DNA of 38,051 bases from Verrucomicrobiales bacterium (GCA_031256975.1 JAIRPN010000018.1:64807-102857); one strand, 5' to 3'; shown: positions 17,870 through 26,544, numbered from the stretch's first letter. Notes: generated from the letters alone by a model not told the origin. Numbers and translations: made by a program.

Positions 17870-18919
17870 ATGAGCACAGTTGCCGAACCCAATCGACGCA
17901 TTGCCATCTGGCTGTTTGTCATCGCGCTGGCGATTTATGCCATGGTCATCGTCGGCGGGGCGACGCGCCTGACCGGTTCCGGCTTGTCGATCACCGTGTG
18001 GGACCCGATCATCGGCGCTTTGCCGCCGTTCAGCCAGCAAGCCTGGCAGCAGGCCTTTGATTTGTACCAGCAGTCGCCGCAATACAAGATCACCAATGCC
18101 GGCATGTCGCTCGACGAATTCAAGGGGATCTTTTACTGGGAATATTTCCACCGCCTGCTGGGCCGGGCGATCGGCGTGATTTTCTTTTTCCCGTTTTTGT
18201 ATTTCCTGTTCACCAAACAGATTTCCCGCAAGTTTGTCCCGCATCTGGTGGCGATTTTCCTGCTCGGCGGACTGCAGGGCGCGCTGGGCTGGTTCATGGT
18301 GAAAAGCGGACTGGTCGACAAGCCGTGGGTGAGCCCGTATCGCCTGACCGCGCATTTGCTGACCGCCCTGTTCCTGTATGCCTATGTGTTATGGCAGGCT
18401 TTCCGCCTGTGGGGGGTTGGCGACACCAACCAGGACAAGGTGGCCTGCAATCTGAAGGGCTGGTCGCTGGTGTTGCTCGGCCTGCTGGTGGTCCAGATCA
18501 GTTACGGCGGTTTTGTGGCGGGCTTGCACGCGGCGATGACCTATCCGACTTTCCCGACCATGAATGGCCAATGGATTCCGGAAGGTTTGCTGCGCCAGGT
18601 TCCGCTGTGGTCAAATTTCTTTGAGAACCACACCACCACGCAATTCATCCATCGCGGCCTGGCCTTCCTGCTGGTGATTAGCGTCGCGCTGTATTGGCGG
18701 CGCTCGGCCGGGGTCAAGCGGCTGGTATTCGGCCGCAACCTGCTGTTGGCGGCCGTGCTGTTGCAATTTTTGCTCGGGGTGCTGACCATTGTTAATTCCG
18801 CGGGCCATGTGCCGGTGACGCTGGGGGTGTTGCACCAGGCCGGAGCGGTGGCCCTGCTGTCGGTGCTGCTGTATTTGATTTATCTCAGCGGTCCGCGCAC
18901 GGCGGCAGCGGAGGCCTGA
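17870..18919 (+). CDS. ctaA: Heme A synthase (COX15/CtaA family)
   Basis: Oxidises heme O to heme A for the aa3 oxidase, completing the pathway begun by ctaB. 349 residues from ATG 17870 (MSTVAEPNRRIAIWL). Family landmarks: VGGATRLTGSGLSITVWDP near the first helix, WEYFHRLLGR, RLTAHLLTALFLY, TTQFIHRGLAF and VLHQAGAVALL, giving the four expected heme-binding histidines in a repeated four-helix plan. The longer in-frame upstream extension (to 17744) overlaps the previous gene and reads as non-protein, so it was rejected. Confidence 0.95.
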   Translation: MSTVAEPNRRIAIWLFVIALAIYAMVIVGGATRLTGSGLSITVWDPIIGALPPFSQQAWQQAFDLYQQSPQYKITNAGMSLDEFKGIFYWEYFHRLLGRAIGVIFFFPFLYFLFTKQISRKFVPHLVAIFLLGGLQGALGWFMVKSGLVDKPWVSPYRLTAHLLTALFLYAYVLWQAFRLWGVGDTNQDKVACNLKGWSLVLLGLLVVQISYGGFVAGLHAAMTYPTFPTMNGQWIPEGLLRQVPLWSNFFENHTTTQFIHRGLAFLLVISVALYWRRSAGVKRLVFGRNLLLAAVLLQFLLGVLTIVNSAGHVPVTLGVLHQAGAVALLSVLLYLIYLSGPRTAAAEA

Positions 18920-18926
18920 GGCGGTC

Positions 18927-21572
18927 ATGGCGGGGTGTTGTCCAACCGACGAGGATCTGGCCTGTTGCGGCACTGCGCCGACCAGGTCGCAGGCGCTGGC
19001 GTGGATGCGGCTGGTGTTCGCGGCGCTGATCGCCGGGCAGACCATGACCTTCAGCCTCGGTGCCAACATCTCCCCGCCCGAGGGAAGCGAGCGGACCATT
19101 CTCCACGCGGTGCTGGCGGCCTCGTCGTTAGCGGTATTTTTGTTATTAGGGTTGCCGCTGTTGCGGGAATCGTGGCGGCAGGCGCTGGCCGGGCGGGTGG
19201 TGATCGAGCAGATGTTCCTGCTGGGCATTGCCGGGGCCTATGCGGCCTCGGTGCATTCCTCGCTTACCGGCGAGGGTTCGATTTATTACGAACTGGTGGC
19301 GATCCTGCTGGCGATTTACACGCTGGGCACGCTGGTGATGCAAAACCGCCGCAACGCGGCGTTGCGCTCGGCGCAGTCCTTGCGTTCGCAGTATGACAAG
19401 TGCCTGCGGCTGGACGCCAACGGCGAAGCGCAGGAAATTGCCGCGGACGAAATCAAGATTGGCGACCGCATCGTGGTGTACGCCAACAGCGGAATTCCGG
19501 TTGACGGTTTCATCCGGGAAGGCAGGGCGTTCATCCGCGAGACGGCGATGACCGGCGAGCCGTTCCCGGTGGTGCGCGAACAGGGCGATCCGGTGTTGGC
19601 GGGCAGTTATGTGCTCGACCAGAAAATCATCATTGAATCCACCGTGGGCGGCAAGTCGCGGAAGCTGGATTTGTTGCTGGATTCGATCGATCGGGCGCGC
19701 GATTTGCCGTCGAAGATCCAGCAGGAGGCCGACCGCATCATCACCTGGTTCCTGCCGGTGGTGTTGGTCATTAGCGTGCTGACCTTCGCCGGTTGGACCT
19801 GGGCGTCCGGCTGGATTGTCGGTTTGTTCAACGCGCTGGCGGTGCTGGTGGTGGCCTGTCCCTGCGCGATGGGATTGGCGACGCCGATCGGCATCATGAG
19901 CGCGCTGAACGCCTTCGCGCGGCGTGGGCTGGTGGCGAAGAACGGGGATTTCATCGAGGCCTTATCGAAGATCGACACGGTGGTGTTTGACAAGACCGGG
20001 ACCTTGAGCGAGGAGTCGCTGCAATTGGTGGAATTTGTCACGGCGGAAGGATTTGAGCGTGACCGGTTGCGGACGTGGATCGGCGCGTTGGAGGAGGGCA
20101 ACAGTCATCCAATCGCCCGCGCCTTCCACGACTGGGTTGGCGGAAAAGGCGCCTTGCAAGCCAGGGAAATCCGGGTTCTTCCCGGCGCGGGGATTTGCGG
20201 CCAGATACAAGACGCTAACGGTGAGAGTCATCAATTGACGATTGGCAACGCGGGGATTTTGCCGCAACAAAACAACGCGAATGTTTCTGCCGATTCCGCA
20301 TCGCTAATGACAATCTTTGTGACGGTTGACGGTGTCCTGGCGGCGACGGTGCGCCTGCGCGAGAGATTGCGCGATAGCTCGTCGTTGGCGTTGGACGAGT
20401 TGAAGGCGATGGGCCTGCGGGTGGAAATCATGAGTGGCGACCAGCCGCAGCGTTTGCGCGAGCTGGGTTTCCCGGATGCCAAGGCGGGTTTGTTGCCGGA
20501 GCAGAAGGCGGAACTGGTGCGTGAATTGCAACAGGCGGGCCGCAGGGTGTTGTTTGTCGGCGACGGCATGAACGACTCGGCGGCGATGGCCTGCGCGACG
20601 GCGTCAATCGCGCTGGTGAGCGGCGCGGAGCTGACGCGCGAAGTGGCGACGGTGCAATTGTTCGGCGAGAACTTGTCGGTGATTCCCTGGGCCAAACGTC
20701 AGGCCGGGCGGGTGATTCGCGGAATACGCGGCAATTTGTGGTTTGCCGCCTGTTACAATGCGATTGGCATTCTGCTGGCGGTTAGCGGTGTGCTGCATCC
20801 GGTGATGGCGGCGATTTTGATGACCTTGTCGAGCGCGACGGTGACCTGGCGGGCGATTCGTTTTGGCGAGAAGTTGCAGGATGAGGCGGAGCGCGAATCG
20901 GAAGGCAGTGTAGCACAGGCATTCCTGCCTGTGCCCGAGGTAGGAAACACACAGACAGGAATGTCTATGTTACCTTGTTTCAAGCCTTGGGGCCTGGTCT
21001 TATTTGTCTGCATGGTGCTGCAGGGGTTGCTGGTGGCGTATATGGCAAATATTTCGCCGCTAATGGCGAGCCTGACGGTGCTGGGTTTCGCGCTTGCCGG
21101 CGCGGTCATGGCGTTCATGGCGAACTCGTGGCAACGGCGCCCGGTGTGGCTGTTGTACGCGGCCATGTTGGCGGTGGGGAATCTGGGCATGGTGGCGGGC
21201 TGGTTTGCCGACGCCGGTTTTATGCGGGCAATGCCAAGCTGTTGCGCGATGGATGGCGGCATGTCGCTGCCGCTGCTGAACTGGATGAACGGCGGGATGG
21301 TGCTGGCGTCGCTGCCGTTGTTGTTCGTCATTAGCGTCCAGCCGGCGCGTGCGGCGCGCGAGTTTTTAAACCGCAAGTGGATTCATGCCTTGTTCTGCAT
21401 TGGCGGGATGGTTCTGGGGATGCTGTTGTCGATGAGGATTCTCGCCATTAGCGGCGCGGAAGGGGGCTTTTTTTTGAGTTACTCGGCCATGACTTTGGGT
21501 ATGTTTATCGGGATGATTTTGTGCTGTAAATTTTATTTCCAGGTATTGTTGGGGAGGGTGAAAACGGCATGA
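18927..21572 (+). CDS. ccoI: Copper-type P1B ATPase (CcoI-like) fused to an extra C-terminal membrane domain
   Basis: 881 residues, longer than the usual 700-800. No CxxC metal-binding domain is visible; instead the N-terminus has two CC pairs (CCPTDEDLACC). Core motifs: TGEP, VVACPCAMGLATP (Cys311 and Cys313 in the metal channel), DKTGTLS (Asp355, phosphorylated), SHPIA, and GDGMND (from about 545). This fits CcoI/FixI, which supplies copper to cbb3 oxidase. Residues about 661-683 are encoded by an inserted REP-like repeat, after which a second block (684-881) with about six helices follows, including PSCCAMDGGM. The frame is open throughout. Six or seven dispersed-motif copies lie inside. 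It overlaps resB by 4 bases. Confidence 0.88.
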   Translation: MAGCCPTDEDLACCGTAPTRSQALAWMRLVFAALIAGQTMTFSLGANISPPEGSERTILHAVLAASSLAVFLLLGLPLLRESWRQALAGRVVIEQMFLLGIAGAYAASVHSSLTGEGSIYYELVAILLAIYTLGTLVMQNRRNAALRSAQSLRSQYDKCLRLDANGEAQEIAADEIKIGDRIVVYANSGIPVDGFIREGRAFIRETAMTGEPFPVVREQGDPVLAGSYVLDQKIIIESTVGGKSRKLDLLLDSIDRARDLPSKIQQEADRIITWFLPVVLVISVLTFAGWTWASGWIVGLFNALAVLVVACPCAMGLATPIGIMSALNAFARRGLVAKNGDFIEALSKIDTVVFDKTGTLSEESLQLVEFVTAEGFERDRLRTWIGALEEGNSHPIARAFHDWVGGKGALQAREIRVLPGAGICGQIQDANGESHQLTIGNAGILPQQNNANVSADSASLMTIFVTVDGVLAATVRLRERLRDSSSLALDELKAMGLRVEIMSGDQPQRLRELGFPDAKAGLLPEQKAELVRELQQAGRRVLFVGDGMNDSAAMACATASIALVSGAELTREVATVQLFGENLSVIPWAKRQAGRVIRGIRGNLWFAACYNAIGILLAVSGVLHPVMAAILMTLSSATVTWRAIRFGEKLQDEAERESEGSVAQAFLPVPEVGNTQTGMSMLPCFKPWGLVLFVCMVLQGLLVAYMANISPLMASLTVLGFALAGAVMAFMANSWQRRPVWLLYAAMLAVGNLGMVAGWFADAGFMRAMPSCCAMDGGMSLPLLNWMNGGMVLASLPLLFVISVQPARAAREFLNRKWIHALFCIGGMVLGMLLSMRILAISGAEGGFFLSYSAMTLGMFIGMILCCKFYFQVLLGRVKTA
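20909..20973. repeat. REP-like repeat pair inside the P-type ATPase gene
   Basis: Two small palindromes about 17 bp apart. The first, CACAGGCATTCCTGCCTGTG (20914-20933), is a perfect 8-bp stem with a TTCC loop. The second (20951-20970) is a related ACAGACA-GGAA-TGTCTATGT hairpin with one broken pair. The element matches a dispersed repeat I know from verrucomicrobial and related genomes, whose in-frame insertions encode AQAFLPV-type peptides, as here (VAQAFLPVPEVGNTQTGMSM). It has kept the ATPase frame open. It marks the junction between the ATPase core and the extra membrane domain. Confidence 0.75.
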
Positions 21573-23041
21573 GCGAACGCGGGCAGAGCGAGAAATTGAA
21601 GCGCGAACGTTGTGCGAGGTCGGCGGAATGGCGTTGGATTTACCGGTTGGGTTCACTGCGGCTGGCGATGCTGCTGTTGTTCACCGTGGCGATCGCCTGC
21701 GCGGTGGCGACGGTTTGCGAGTCGAAGTTCAACCGGCAGGTGGCGGAGGTCTACATTTACAAGAATCCGTTTTTCATGCTGTGGTTGCTGTTTCTGTGCC
21801 TGAATCTGATTTGTTCCGCACTGACCCGCTGGCCCTGGGAACGGAAGCATCTGGGTTTTGTCATTACGCATGGCGGCATCATCACCATGCTGGTGGGCGC
21901 GGTGATCGGCCATTTCTTCGGCTTTGAGGCGTCGGTGAATCTGGAGAAAGGCGCGCCGCCGGTCAGCAAACTGATTGTCAACGAAACGATGCTGATGGTG
22001 CAGGGATTCCGTTCGGGAGAATTTTACCAGGCGCCGCTAACCATGAACGTGCGCAGGCCGACCCCGCGGAAACCGCGCGTGATGCCGGTGCCGGAGTCGG
22101 ACTTGAAGCTGCAAATCTTGGATTACAGCGAATATCTGGCCACCCGCACGGTGCTGCGTCCCGACGAGAACGGCGTGCCCGGCGTGACGCTAACGTTGAA
22201 CAGCGCGCAGATGAAGCAGAGCCTGCCGGTGTCGCTGTTGATGAGCCCGCAGGAATCGGCGACGTTCGACATGTTCGGCCTGGCGCAGGTGCGGCTGGTG
22301 CCGTCGCTAACCATCAAGATTGCGCCGTCCAAGGTGCCGTTGTTGCTGTTGGCGCCGAACAAGGACGGCGGGCTGGATTACAAGCTGTTGCACGAAGGCC
22401 GTCCCGCGGTTAGCGGTGAAGTGGCGGCGGACGAGGGCTTTTCCACCGGTTGGCTCGACTGGATTGTGCGGGTGCAGGCGGTTTATCCCAAGGCGCATTT
22501 TGCGCAGGAAGTGGTGGCGGTGGAGAATCCGGCGCCGCAGCAACAAACCGTGGCCGGCATCCAGGCCCGGTTGGCGGACGCCAACGGCGGGGCAGGCACC
22601 CCGGAATGGATCGCGGCGGGAACCTCGCGGTTGTTGCAAATCGGCCAGAAGGTCATCCAGGTTGGTTTCGGCCTGCGCCAGATTCCGATTCCCTTTGGCG
22701 TGACGCTGGACAATTTCAGCGTGCCGCGCGACGAGGGCACCGACCAGCCGGCGAATTTCATCAGCGAACTGACTTTCAACGACGCCAACGGTGAAGCCAA
22801 GCAGGCCCGCGCCGAGATGAATCATCCGGCCAGTTTTCCCGGCGGTTGGTGGCGGTTGATGACCGGGCTGAATTACAAGTTTTCGCAGGCGGGCTGGGAT
22901 CCGGCCAACTTGAACCAGACCACGCTGCAGGTGTTGTACGATCCCGGCTGGCTGTTCAAATGGATCGGGTCGCTGCTGATTTGCAGCGGCATTGTGTTGA
23001 TGTTTTATTTCAGGCCGCAGAGAACCACGGAGAAAATTTAG
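21569..23041 (+). CDS. resB: Cytochrome c biogenesis protein ResB (Ccs1)
   Basis: Half of the System II heme-ligation machinery that attaches heme to CxxCH cytochromes such as ActA, ActE, CcoO and CcoP. 490 residues: a Lys/Arg-rich start, a first helix after RLGSLRLAMLLLFTVAIACA (typical ResB opening), a second helix MLWLLFLCLNLICSAL, a third with the conserved GFVITHGGIITMLVGAVIG, a large periplasmic domain (about 125-455) and a final helix. The last residues (RPQRTTEKI) are encoded by a dispersed CGCAGAG-type repeat. It overlaps the ATPase by 4 bases and precedes ccsA by 5 bases. Confidence 0.92.
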   Translation: MSERGQSEKLKRERCARSAEWRWIYRLGSLRLAMLLLFTVAIACAVATVCESKFNRQVAEVYIYKNPFFMLWLLFLCLNLICSALTRWPWERKHLGFVITHGGIITMLVGAVIGHFFGFEASVNLEKGAPPVSKLIVNETMLMVQGFRSGEFYQAPLTMNVRRPTPRKPRVMPVPESDLKLQILDYSEYLATRTVLRPDENGVPGVTLTLNSAQMKQSLPVSLLMSPQESATFDMFGLAQVRLVPSLTIKIAPSKVPLLLLAPNKDGGLDYKLLHEGRPAVSGEVAADEGFSTGWLDWIVRVQAVYPKAHFAQEVVAVENPAPQQQTVAGIQARLADANGGAGTPEWIAAGTSRLLQIGQKVIQVGFGLRQIPIPFGVTLDNFSVPRDEGTDQPANFISELTFNDANGEAKQARAEMNHPASFPGGWWRLMTGLNYKFSQAGWDPANLNQTTLQVLYDPGWLFKWIGSLLICSGIVLMFYFRPQRTTEKI

Positions 23042-23099
23042 ATTTTATGAACAGTCATTTTTTTAGCAAACTCTGCGGTTCCCTGCTTCTCTGCGGTTC
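23015..23099. repeat. CGCAGAG-type inverted repeat spanning the resB/ccsA junction
   Basis: Arm one (23015-23039) starts CCGCAGAGAACCACGGAG; the opposite arm (23068-23099), read on the other strand, starts GAACCGCAGAGAAGCAGG and has two CCGCAGAG units. Repeats built of CGCAGAG and CACGGAG units are scattered in many bacterial genomes. Here arm one codes for the C-terminus of ResB and arm two for the signal peptide of CcsA (KLCGSLLLCGSLW), so the coding ends appear to have been reshaped by the repeat. Confidence 0.6.
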
Positions 23100-24705
23100 T
23101 TTGTGGGCGACAACACTAATGGCGAAGCAGGTGAATCTGTCCGGCCTCGACGATGTGGCGGTGCAGGACCATGGCCGCAAGAAGCCCTTTTATGTGTTTG
23201 CGGTTGAACACTTGCGCTCGATTTCCGGCAAGGAGTCGTGGAAGGACGCCAACGGCGAAACCTGGCCGGCGGAGAACGTGGTGGTGGATGTCTGGCTGCG
23301 GCCGGAAATCTGGGAAGACCGCCCGCTGGTGCTGGTCGACAATGTGGTGTTGAAGGAAGAATTGAAGTTGCCGAAGGAGCAGAAATATTTTTCCTACCGG
23401 GCGCTAACCGCCAATTCGCAGCTGGATTCCGTGTTGCGCGAAGTGGCCCGTTTGCAGGTGTTGAAGGAAAAACTTTCCGCGGCGCAGGAGGGTGCGCGAC
23501 AGCTCAGCACGCGGCTGGAATTGTTTAAGGATTTGGCCAATGGCACAGCTTTTAATTTTGTCCCCGACCCGCATGAAGCGGAAGGCAAATGGCTGCCGCT
23601 CACGCTGAAGCTGCCGCACTATTCCGAGCAACAGGTTGCCTCGCTGTTAGCGTCGTTCCAGCAATTTTTAAAGAATTATGACGCTAATGATGAAGCTGGC
23701 GTGGCCGGATCGTCATTGGCCTTCAAGCAACAGCTGCGTTCGCTGGCCCCGTCGCTTTATCCGTCGGAGGACATTCTCAAGCTGGAGAATTTTTATACCA
23801 AACTCGATCCGTTCAGTTGGGCCTGGAAGGCTTATCTGGTGTCGGCGATCGTGCTGATGCTGACCACCCAGTTGTGGCGCCAGGCGGGTTACCGTTTCGG
23901 TGTGGCGCTGGCGCTGGCGGGTTTTGCGTTCCAATGCGCGGGCTTCGTGATGCGCGTGGTGATTTCCGACCGCGCCCCGGTGACCAACATGTACGAGACG
24001 GTGATCTGGCTCGGCTTTGGCGCGATGTTGTTCGCGCTGATCTTCGAGCTGGTGTACCGCAGCCGCTATTTCCTGCTCGGCGCGACGCCGGTGGCGTTCG
24101 TGTCGTTGTTGCTGGCGGAGACGCAGAACCAGATTCTGGATAGTTCCATTCATCCGTTAGTACCGGTATTGCGCAGCAATTTCTGGCTGAGCACCCATGT
24201 GCTGACCATCACCAGCAGCTATGCCGCATTCGCGCTGGCGCTGGGCATCGGGCATATCGTGCTGGGCAAGATGTTGTTCAAGTGCCCGGTTCCCCCGGCC
24301 TTGTACCAGTATTTGTACCGTGCCTTGCAGGTCGGAGTATTGCTGATTGGTACAGGAACGATTCTCGGCGGCGTGTGGGCGAATTATTCCTGGGGCCGTT
24401 TCTGGGACTGGGACCCGAAGGAGACCTGGGCCCTGATCACCTTTTTGTGTTATCTGGTGATTTTGCACGGCCGCATTGCCGGCTGGTGGGGCGGGGTTGG
24501 TCTGGCGGCAGGCTCGGTGATTTGTTTTTTATCGGTGTTGATGGCGTGGTACGGCGTGAATTTCGTGCTTGGCACCGGGCTGCACAGCTACGGCTTCGGC
24601 ACCGGCGGGTTTATCTATGTGCTTGGATTTGTGATGCTTGAGTTGATTTTTGTGGGCTGGTCATTAGCGTCCTACTTGCGCGGACAATCCGCCAGGCAGG
24701 CGTAA
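23047..24705 (+). CDS. ccsA: Cytochrome c biogenesis protein CcsA with a large N-terminal periplasmic domain
   Basis: Heme handling and ligation partner of ResB. 552 residues from ATG 23047; an upstream in-frame extension runs through resB and is not credible. An N-terminal signal-like helix (about 8-26) precedes a roughly 230-residue soluble domain, then eight or so helices. The tryptophan-rich WWD-type heme motif is GRFWDWDPKETWALITFL, with conserved histidines in STHVLTITSSYAAFALALG and GTGLHSYGFG flanking it. The signal peptide is encoded by repeat DNA. It ends the respiratory super-locus; the next gene has its own promoter-like sequence. Confidence 0.93.
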   Translation: MNSHFFSKLCGSLLLCGSLWATTLMAKQVNLSGLDDVAVQDHGRKKPFYVFAVEHLRSISGKESWKDANGETWPAENVVVDVWLRPEIWEDRPLVLVDNVVLKEELKLPKEQKYFSYRALTANSQLDSVLREVARLQVLKEKLSAAQEGARQLSTRLELFKDLANGTAFNFVPDPHEAEGKWLPLTLKLPHYSEQQVASLLASFQQFLKNYDANDEAGVAGSSLAFKQQLRSLAPSLYPSEDILKLENFYTKLDPFSWAWKAYLVSAIVLMLTTQLWRQAGYRFGVALALAGFAFQCAGFVMRVVISDRAPVTNMYETVIWLGFGAMLFALIFELVYRSRYFLLGATPVAFVSLLLAETQNQILDSSIHPLVPVLRSNFWLSTHVLTITSSYAAFALALGIGHIVLGKMLFKCPVPPALYQYLYRALQVGVLLIGTGTILGGVWANYSWGRFWDWDPKETWALITFLCYLVILHGRIAGWWGGVGLAAGSVICFLSVLMAWYGVNFVLGTGLHSYGFGTGGFIYVLGFVMLELIFVGWSLASYLRGQSARQA

Positions 24706-24713
24706 AATCGCTC

Positions 24714-24741
24714 TTGTACAAGCGCCGCTTTGATTTAGAAT
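24714..24741 (+). promoter_or_regulatory. Sigma70-type promoter candidate, nearly leaderless
   Basis: TTGTAC (24714-24719) and TAGAAT (24736-24741) are separated by 16 bp, just after ccsA ends. A start about 7 bases past the -10 element would fall at or next to the ATG at 24748, so the transcript would be leaderless or nearly so; consistent with this, no ribosome binding site is visible. Confidence 0.45.
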
Positions 24742-24747
24742 TTCATT

Positions 24748-25311
24748 ATGGCTGCGGTAGTTGATACGGAATGGAATATCAAGACGCGTTCGTCGGTTTG
24801 CCAAGCGACGGGGCGGCCTTTTGTCGAGGACGAGGTGTTCCACACCATCCTGCTGGACAGGCCCGAGGGTTTGGAGCGGTTGGACTGGTCCGAGGAAGCC
24901 TGGCAAAACAATCCTTCCCCGGAGTGGATGCTGTCGTGCTGGAAATCGGTGTTCAAGCCCGACCCGCCCGCGCCGGTTGAGGCGGTGACCCGCGAGGATG
25001 CGGAATCCGAACTGCGCCGCCTGCTGGAAAATTTGCAACCCGAGGATGAAAAATGCGCCTACCTGCTGGCCTTGTTGCTGGAGCGCAAACGCATCCTGAA
25101 GGCGCGGCAGAAAATCGACAGCAACGGGCACAAGTGCGTGGTTTACGAACACGCGGTGACGCAGGAAACGCTGATCGTGCCCGAGGTGGATTTCAAATTG
25201 TCCGACATGGACTCGTTGATCAACGAGATGAACCAGAACGGCGGCATGGTGTTCCGTGTGAATATGCCCGCGGGCCTGGTGCCGGAAGGCGGAGAGGGCG
25301 CCGCGGAGTGA
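24748..25311 (+). CDS. Hypothetical protein, conserved-looking, with cysteine pairs
   Basis: 187 residues, soluble, acidic. The N-terminus reads VCQATGRPFVEDEVFHTIL, a short motif in which a Cys begins a treble-clef-like start, but no matching second pair is obvious. The middle is Glu/Leu-rich and helical; the C-terminal third reads YEHAVTQETLIVPEVDFKLSD. I recall proteins of this type in Verrucomicrobiota and Planctomycetota without known function. No enzyme motif was recognised. The TGA directly abuts the ATG of the following membrane-protein gene (TGAATG), implying translational coupling. Confidence 0.7.
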   Translation: MAAVVDTEWNIKTRSSVCQATGRPFVEDEVFHTILLDRPEGLERLDWSEEAWQNNPSPEWMLSCWKSVFKPDPPAPVEAVTREDAESELRRLLENLQPEDEKCAYLLALLLERKRILKARQKIDSNGHKCVVYEHAVTQETLIVPEVDFKLSDMDSLINEMNQNGGMVFRVNMPAGLVPEGGEGAAE

Positions 25312-25845
25312 ATGACCGCGCCGTCAATGGCGGCGCAAACGGCATTCCCTGCTAAATTGATTTCCATGCAAGGCCAGGGTTCATCCAAACCCGTGTTCGG
25401 GTTGCGTGTCATCGCCATTTACAAGTTCTGCAAGACCGTGCTGGCAATCGGTATTGCCTGGGGATTGTTCCGGCTGGTGCATGCCGATTTGCAAAGCGTC
25501 TCCGACCGGGTGATCGCGCTGTTCCATGTGAAGGCCGAGTTCCATCTGGTGCAGAATCTGCAGGAAAAATTCACCGACCTGTCGCCGCACGAGCTGCGGC
25601 TTGGCGGTTTCGACGCCTTGGTCTGCGCCCTGCTGTTCGCGGCCGAGGGTCTCGGATTGTGGTGGGAAAAGCGCTGGGCGGAATGGCTGGTGATCATCAA
25701 TTCCGGCATTTTGGTGCCGTTTGAGGTGATGGGCCTGCTGCATCATCCGGACTGGCTGCATCTGCTGGTGTTGGCGGTCAACCTGATTATCATCGCCTAT
25801 ATCGCGAAAGTAGTCTGGAAAAACCGCAAAAAACACGTTCGCTGA
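25312..25845 (+). CDS. DUF2127-family membrane protein
   Basis: 177 residues with about four hydrophobic segments. The opening FGLRVIAIYKFCKTVLAIGIAWGLFRL and the later GGFDALVCALLFAAEGLGLWWEKRWAEWLVIINSGILVPFE region fit the DUF2127 family, whose function is not known. The ATG at 25312 directly follows the upstream stop codon; an internal ATG at 25366 (MQGQGSSKP) is an alternative start and would remove a poorly conserved 18-residue tip. It is probably co-transcribed with the hypothetical gene before it. Confidence 0.75.
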   Translation: MTAPSMAAQTAFPAKLISMQGQGSSKPVFGLRVIAIYKFCKTVLAIGIAWGLFRLVHADLQSVSDRVIALFHVKAEFHLVQNLQEKFTDLSPHELRLGGFDALVCALLFAAEGLGLWWEKRWAEWLVIINSGILVPFEVMGLLHHPDWLHLLVLAVNLIIIAYIAKVVWKNRKKHVR

Positions 25846-25898
25846 GAACCTGTATTTTGCCTTTTGAATTAATCCAAAACCGTGCTTTATTGGTCGGG

Positions 25899-26540
25899 AT
25901 GTCCTCATTGATTCATTTGTTGGAAAACAACCGGGTTTGGTCGGAAAGCGTCCGTTCGCAGATGCCGGATTTCTTCACCAAGCTTTCGCAGCAGCAGGCG
26001 CCGGAATATCTCTGGATCGGCTGTTCCGACAGCCGCGTGCCGGCGAATGAAATCGTCGGGCTGCTGCCGGGCGAACTGTTCGTCCATCGCAACGTCGCCA
26101 ACGTGGTGGTGCACTCGGACCTCAATTGTCTTTCGGTGATTCAGTTCGCCGTCGAGGTGCTGCAGGTCAAGCACATCATCGTCTGCGGCCATTACGGTTG
26201 CGGCGGTGTCAAATTCGCGCTGGAGGACATTGAGGTCGGTTTGGCCGACAACTGGCTGCGCCACGTGCAGGATGTGCAGCAGAAGCATGCCAGGGAACTG
26301 GCGCAGATCGACGACCAGAACGTCAAAATCGACCGTCTCTGCGAACTCAACGCGATTGAGCAGGCCCTGCATGTCGGCGAAACCACCATCGTGCAGAACG
26401 CCTGGAAACACGGCCAGGAACTCACCGTACACAGCTGGGTGTACGGCTTGAAGGACGGCCTGGCGCACGACTTGAATGTGCGGGGTTCCTCCTACGAGGA
26501 AATTTTCGAGCAATACCAAAAGTCGCTTGGCTCCCGCTAA
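25899..26540 (+). CDS. can: Beta-class carbonic anhydrase
   Basis: Interconverts CO2 and bicarbonate in the cytoplasm. 213 residues from ATG 25899 (MSSLIHLLENNRVWSESV), which aligns with the usual family start; a TTG at 25857 would add 14 atypical residues. Active-site residues are all present: Cys42, Asp44 and Arg46 in GCSDSRVPANE, then His98 and Cys101 in CGHYGCGG, the same numbering as the E. coli Can enzyme. FVHRNVANVV is also conserved. Its stop codon lies in CGCTAAG, a degenerate copy of the dispersed motif, and a motif-built terminator follows 12 bases later. Confidence 0.95.
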   Translation: MSSLIHLLENNRVWSESVRSQMPDFFTKLSQQQAPEYLWIGCSDSRVPANEIVGLLPGELFVHRNVANVVVHSDLNCLSVIQFAVEVLQVKHIIVCGHYGCGGVKFALEDIEVGLADNWLRHVQDVQQKHARELAQIDDQNVKIDRLCELNAIEQALHVGETTIVQNAWKHGQELTVHSWVYGLKDGLAHDLNVRGSSYEEIFEQYQKSLGSR

Positions 26541-26544
26541 GCGC

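Noticed and set aside
26531..26544. Full dispersed motif at the carbonic anhydrase stop codon
   Set aside because: CCCGCTAAGCGC lacks the pyrimidine at the seventh position, so I counted it only as a degenerate copy.
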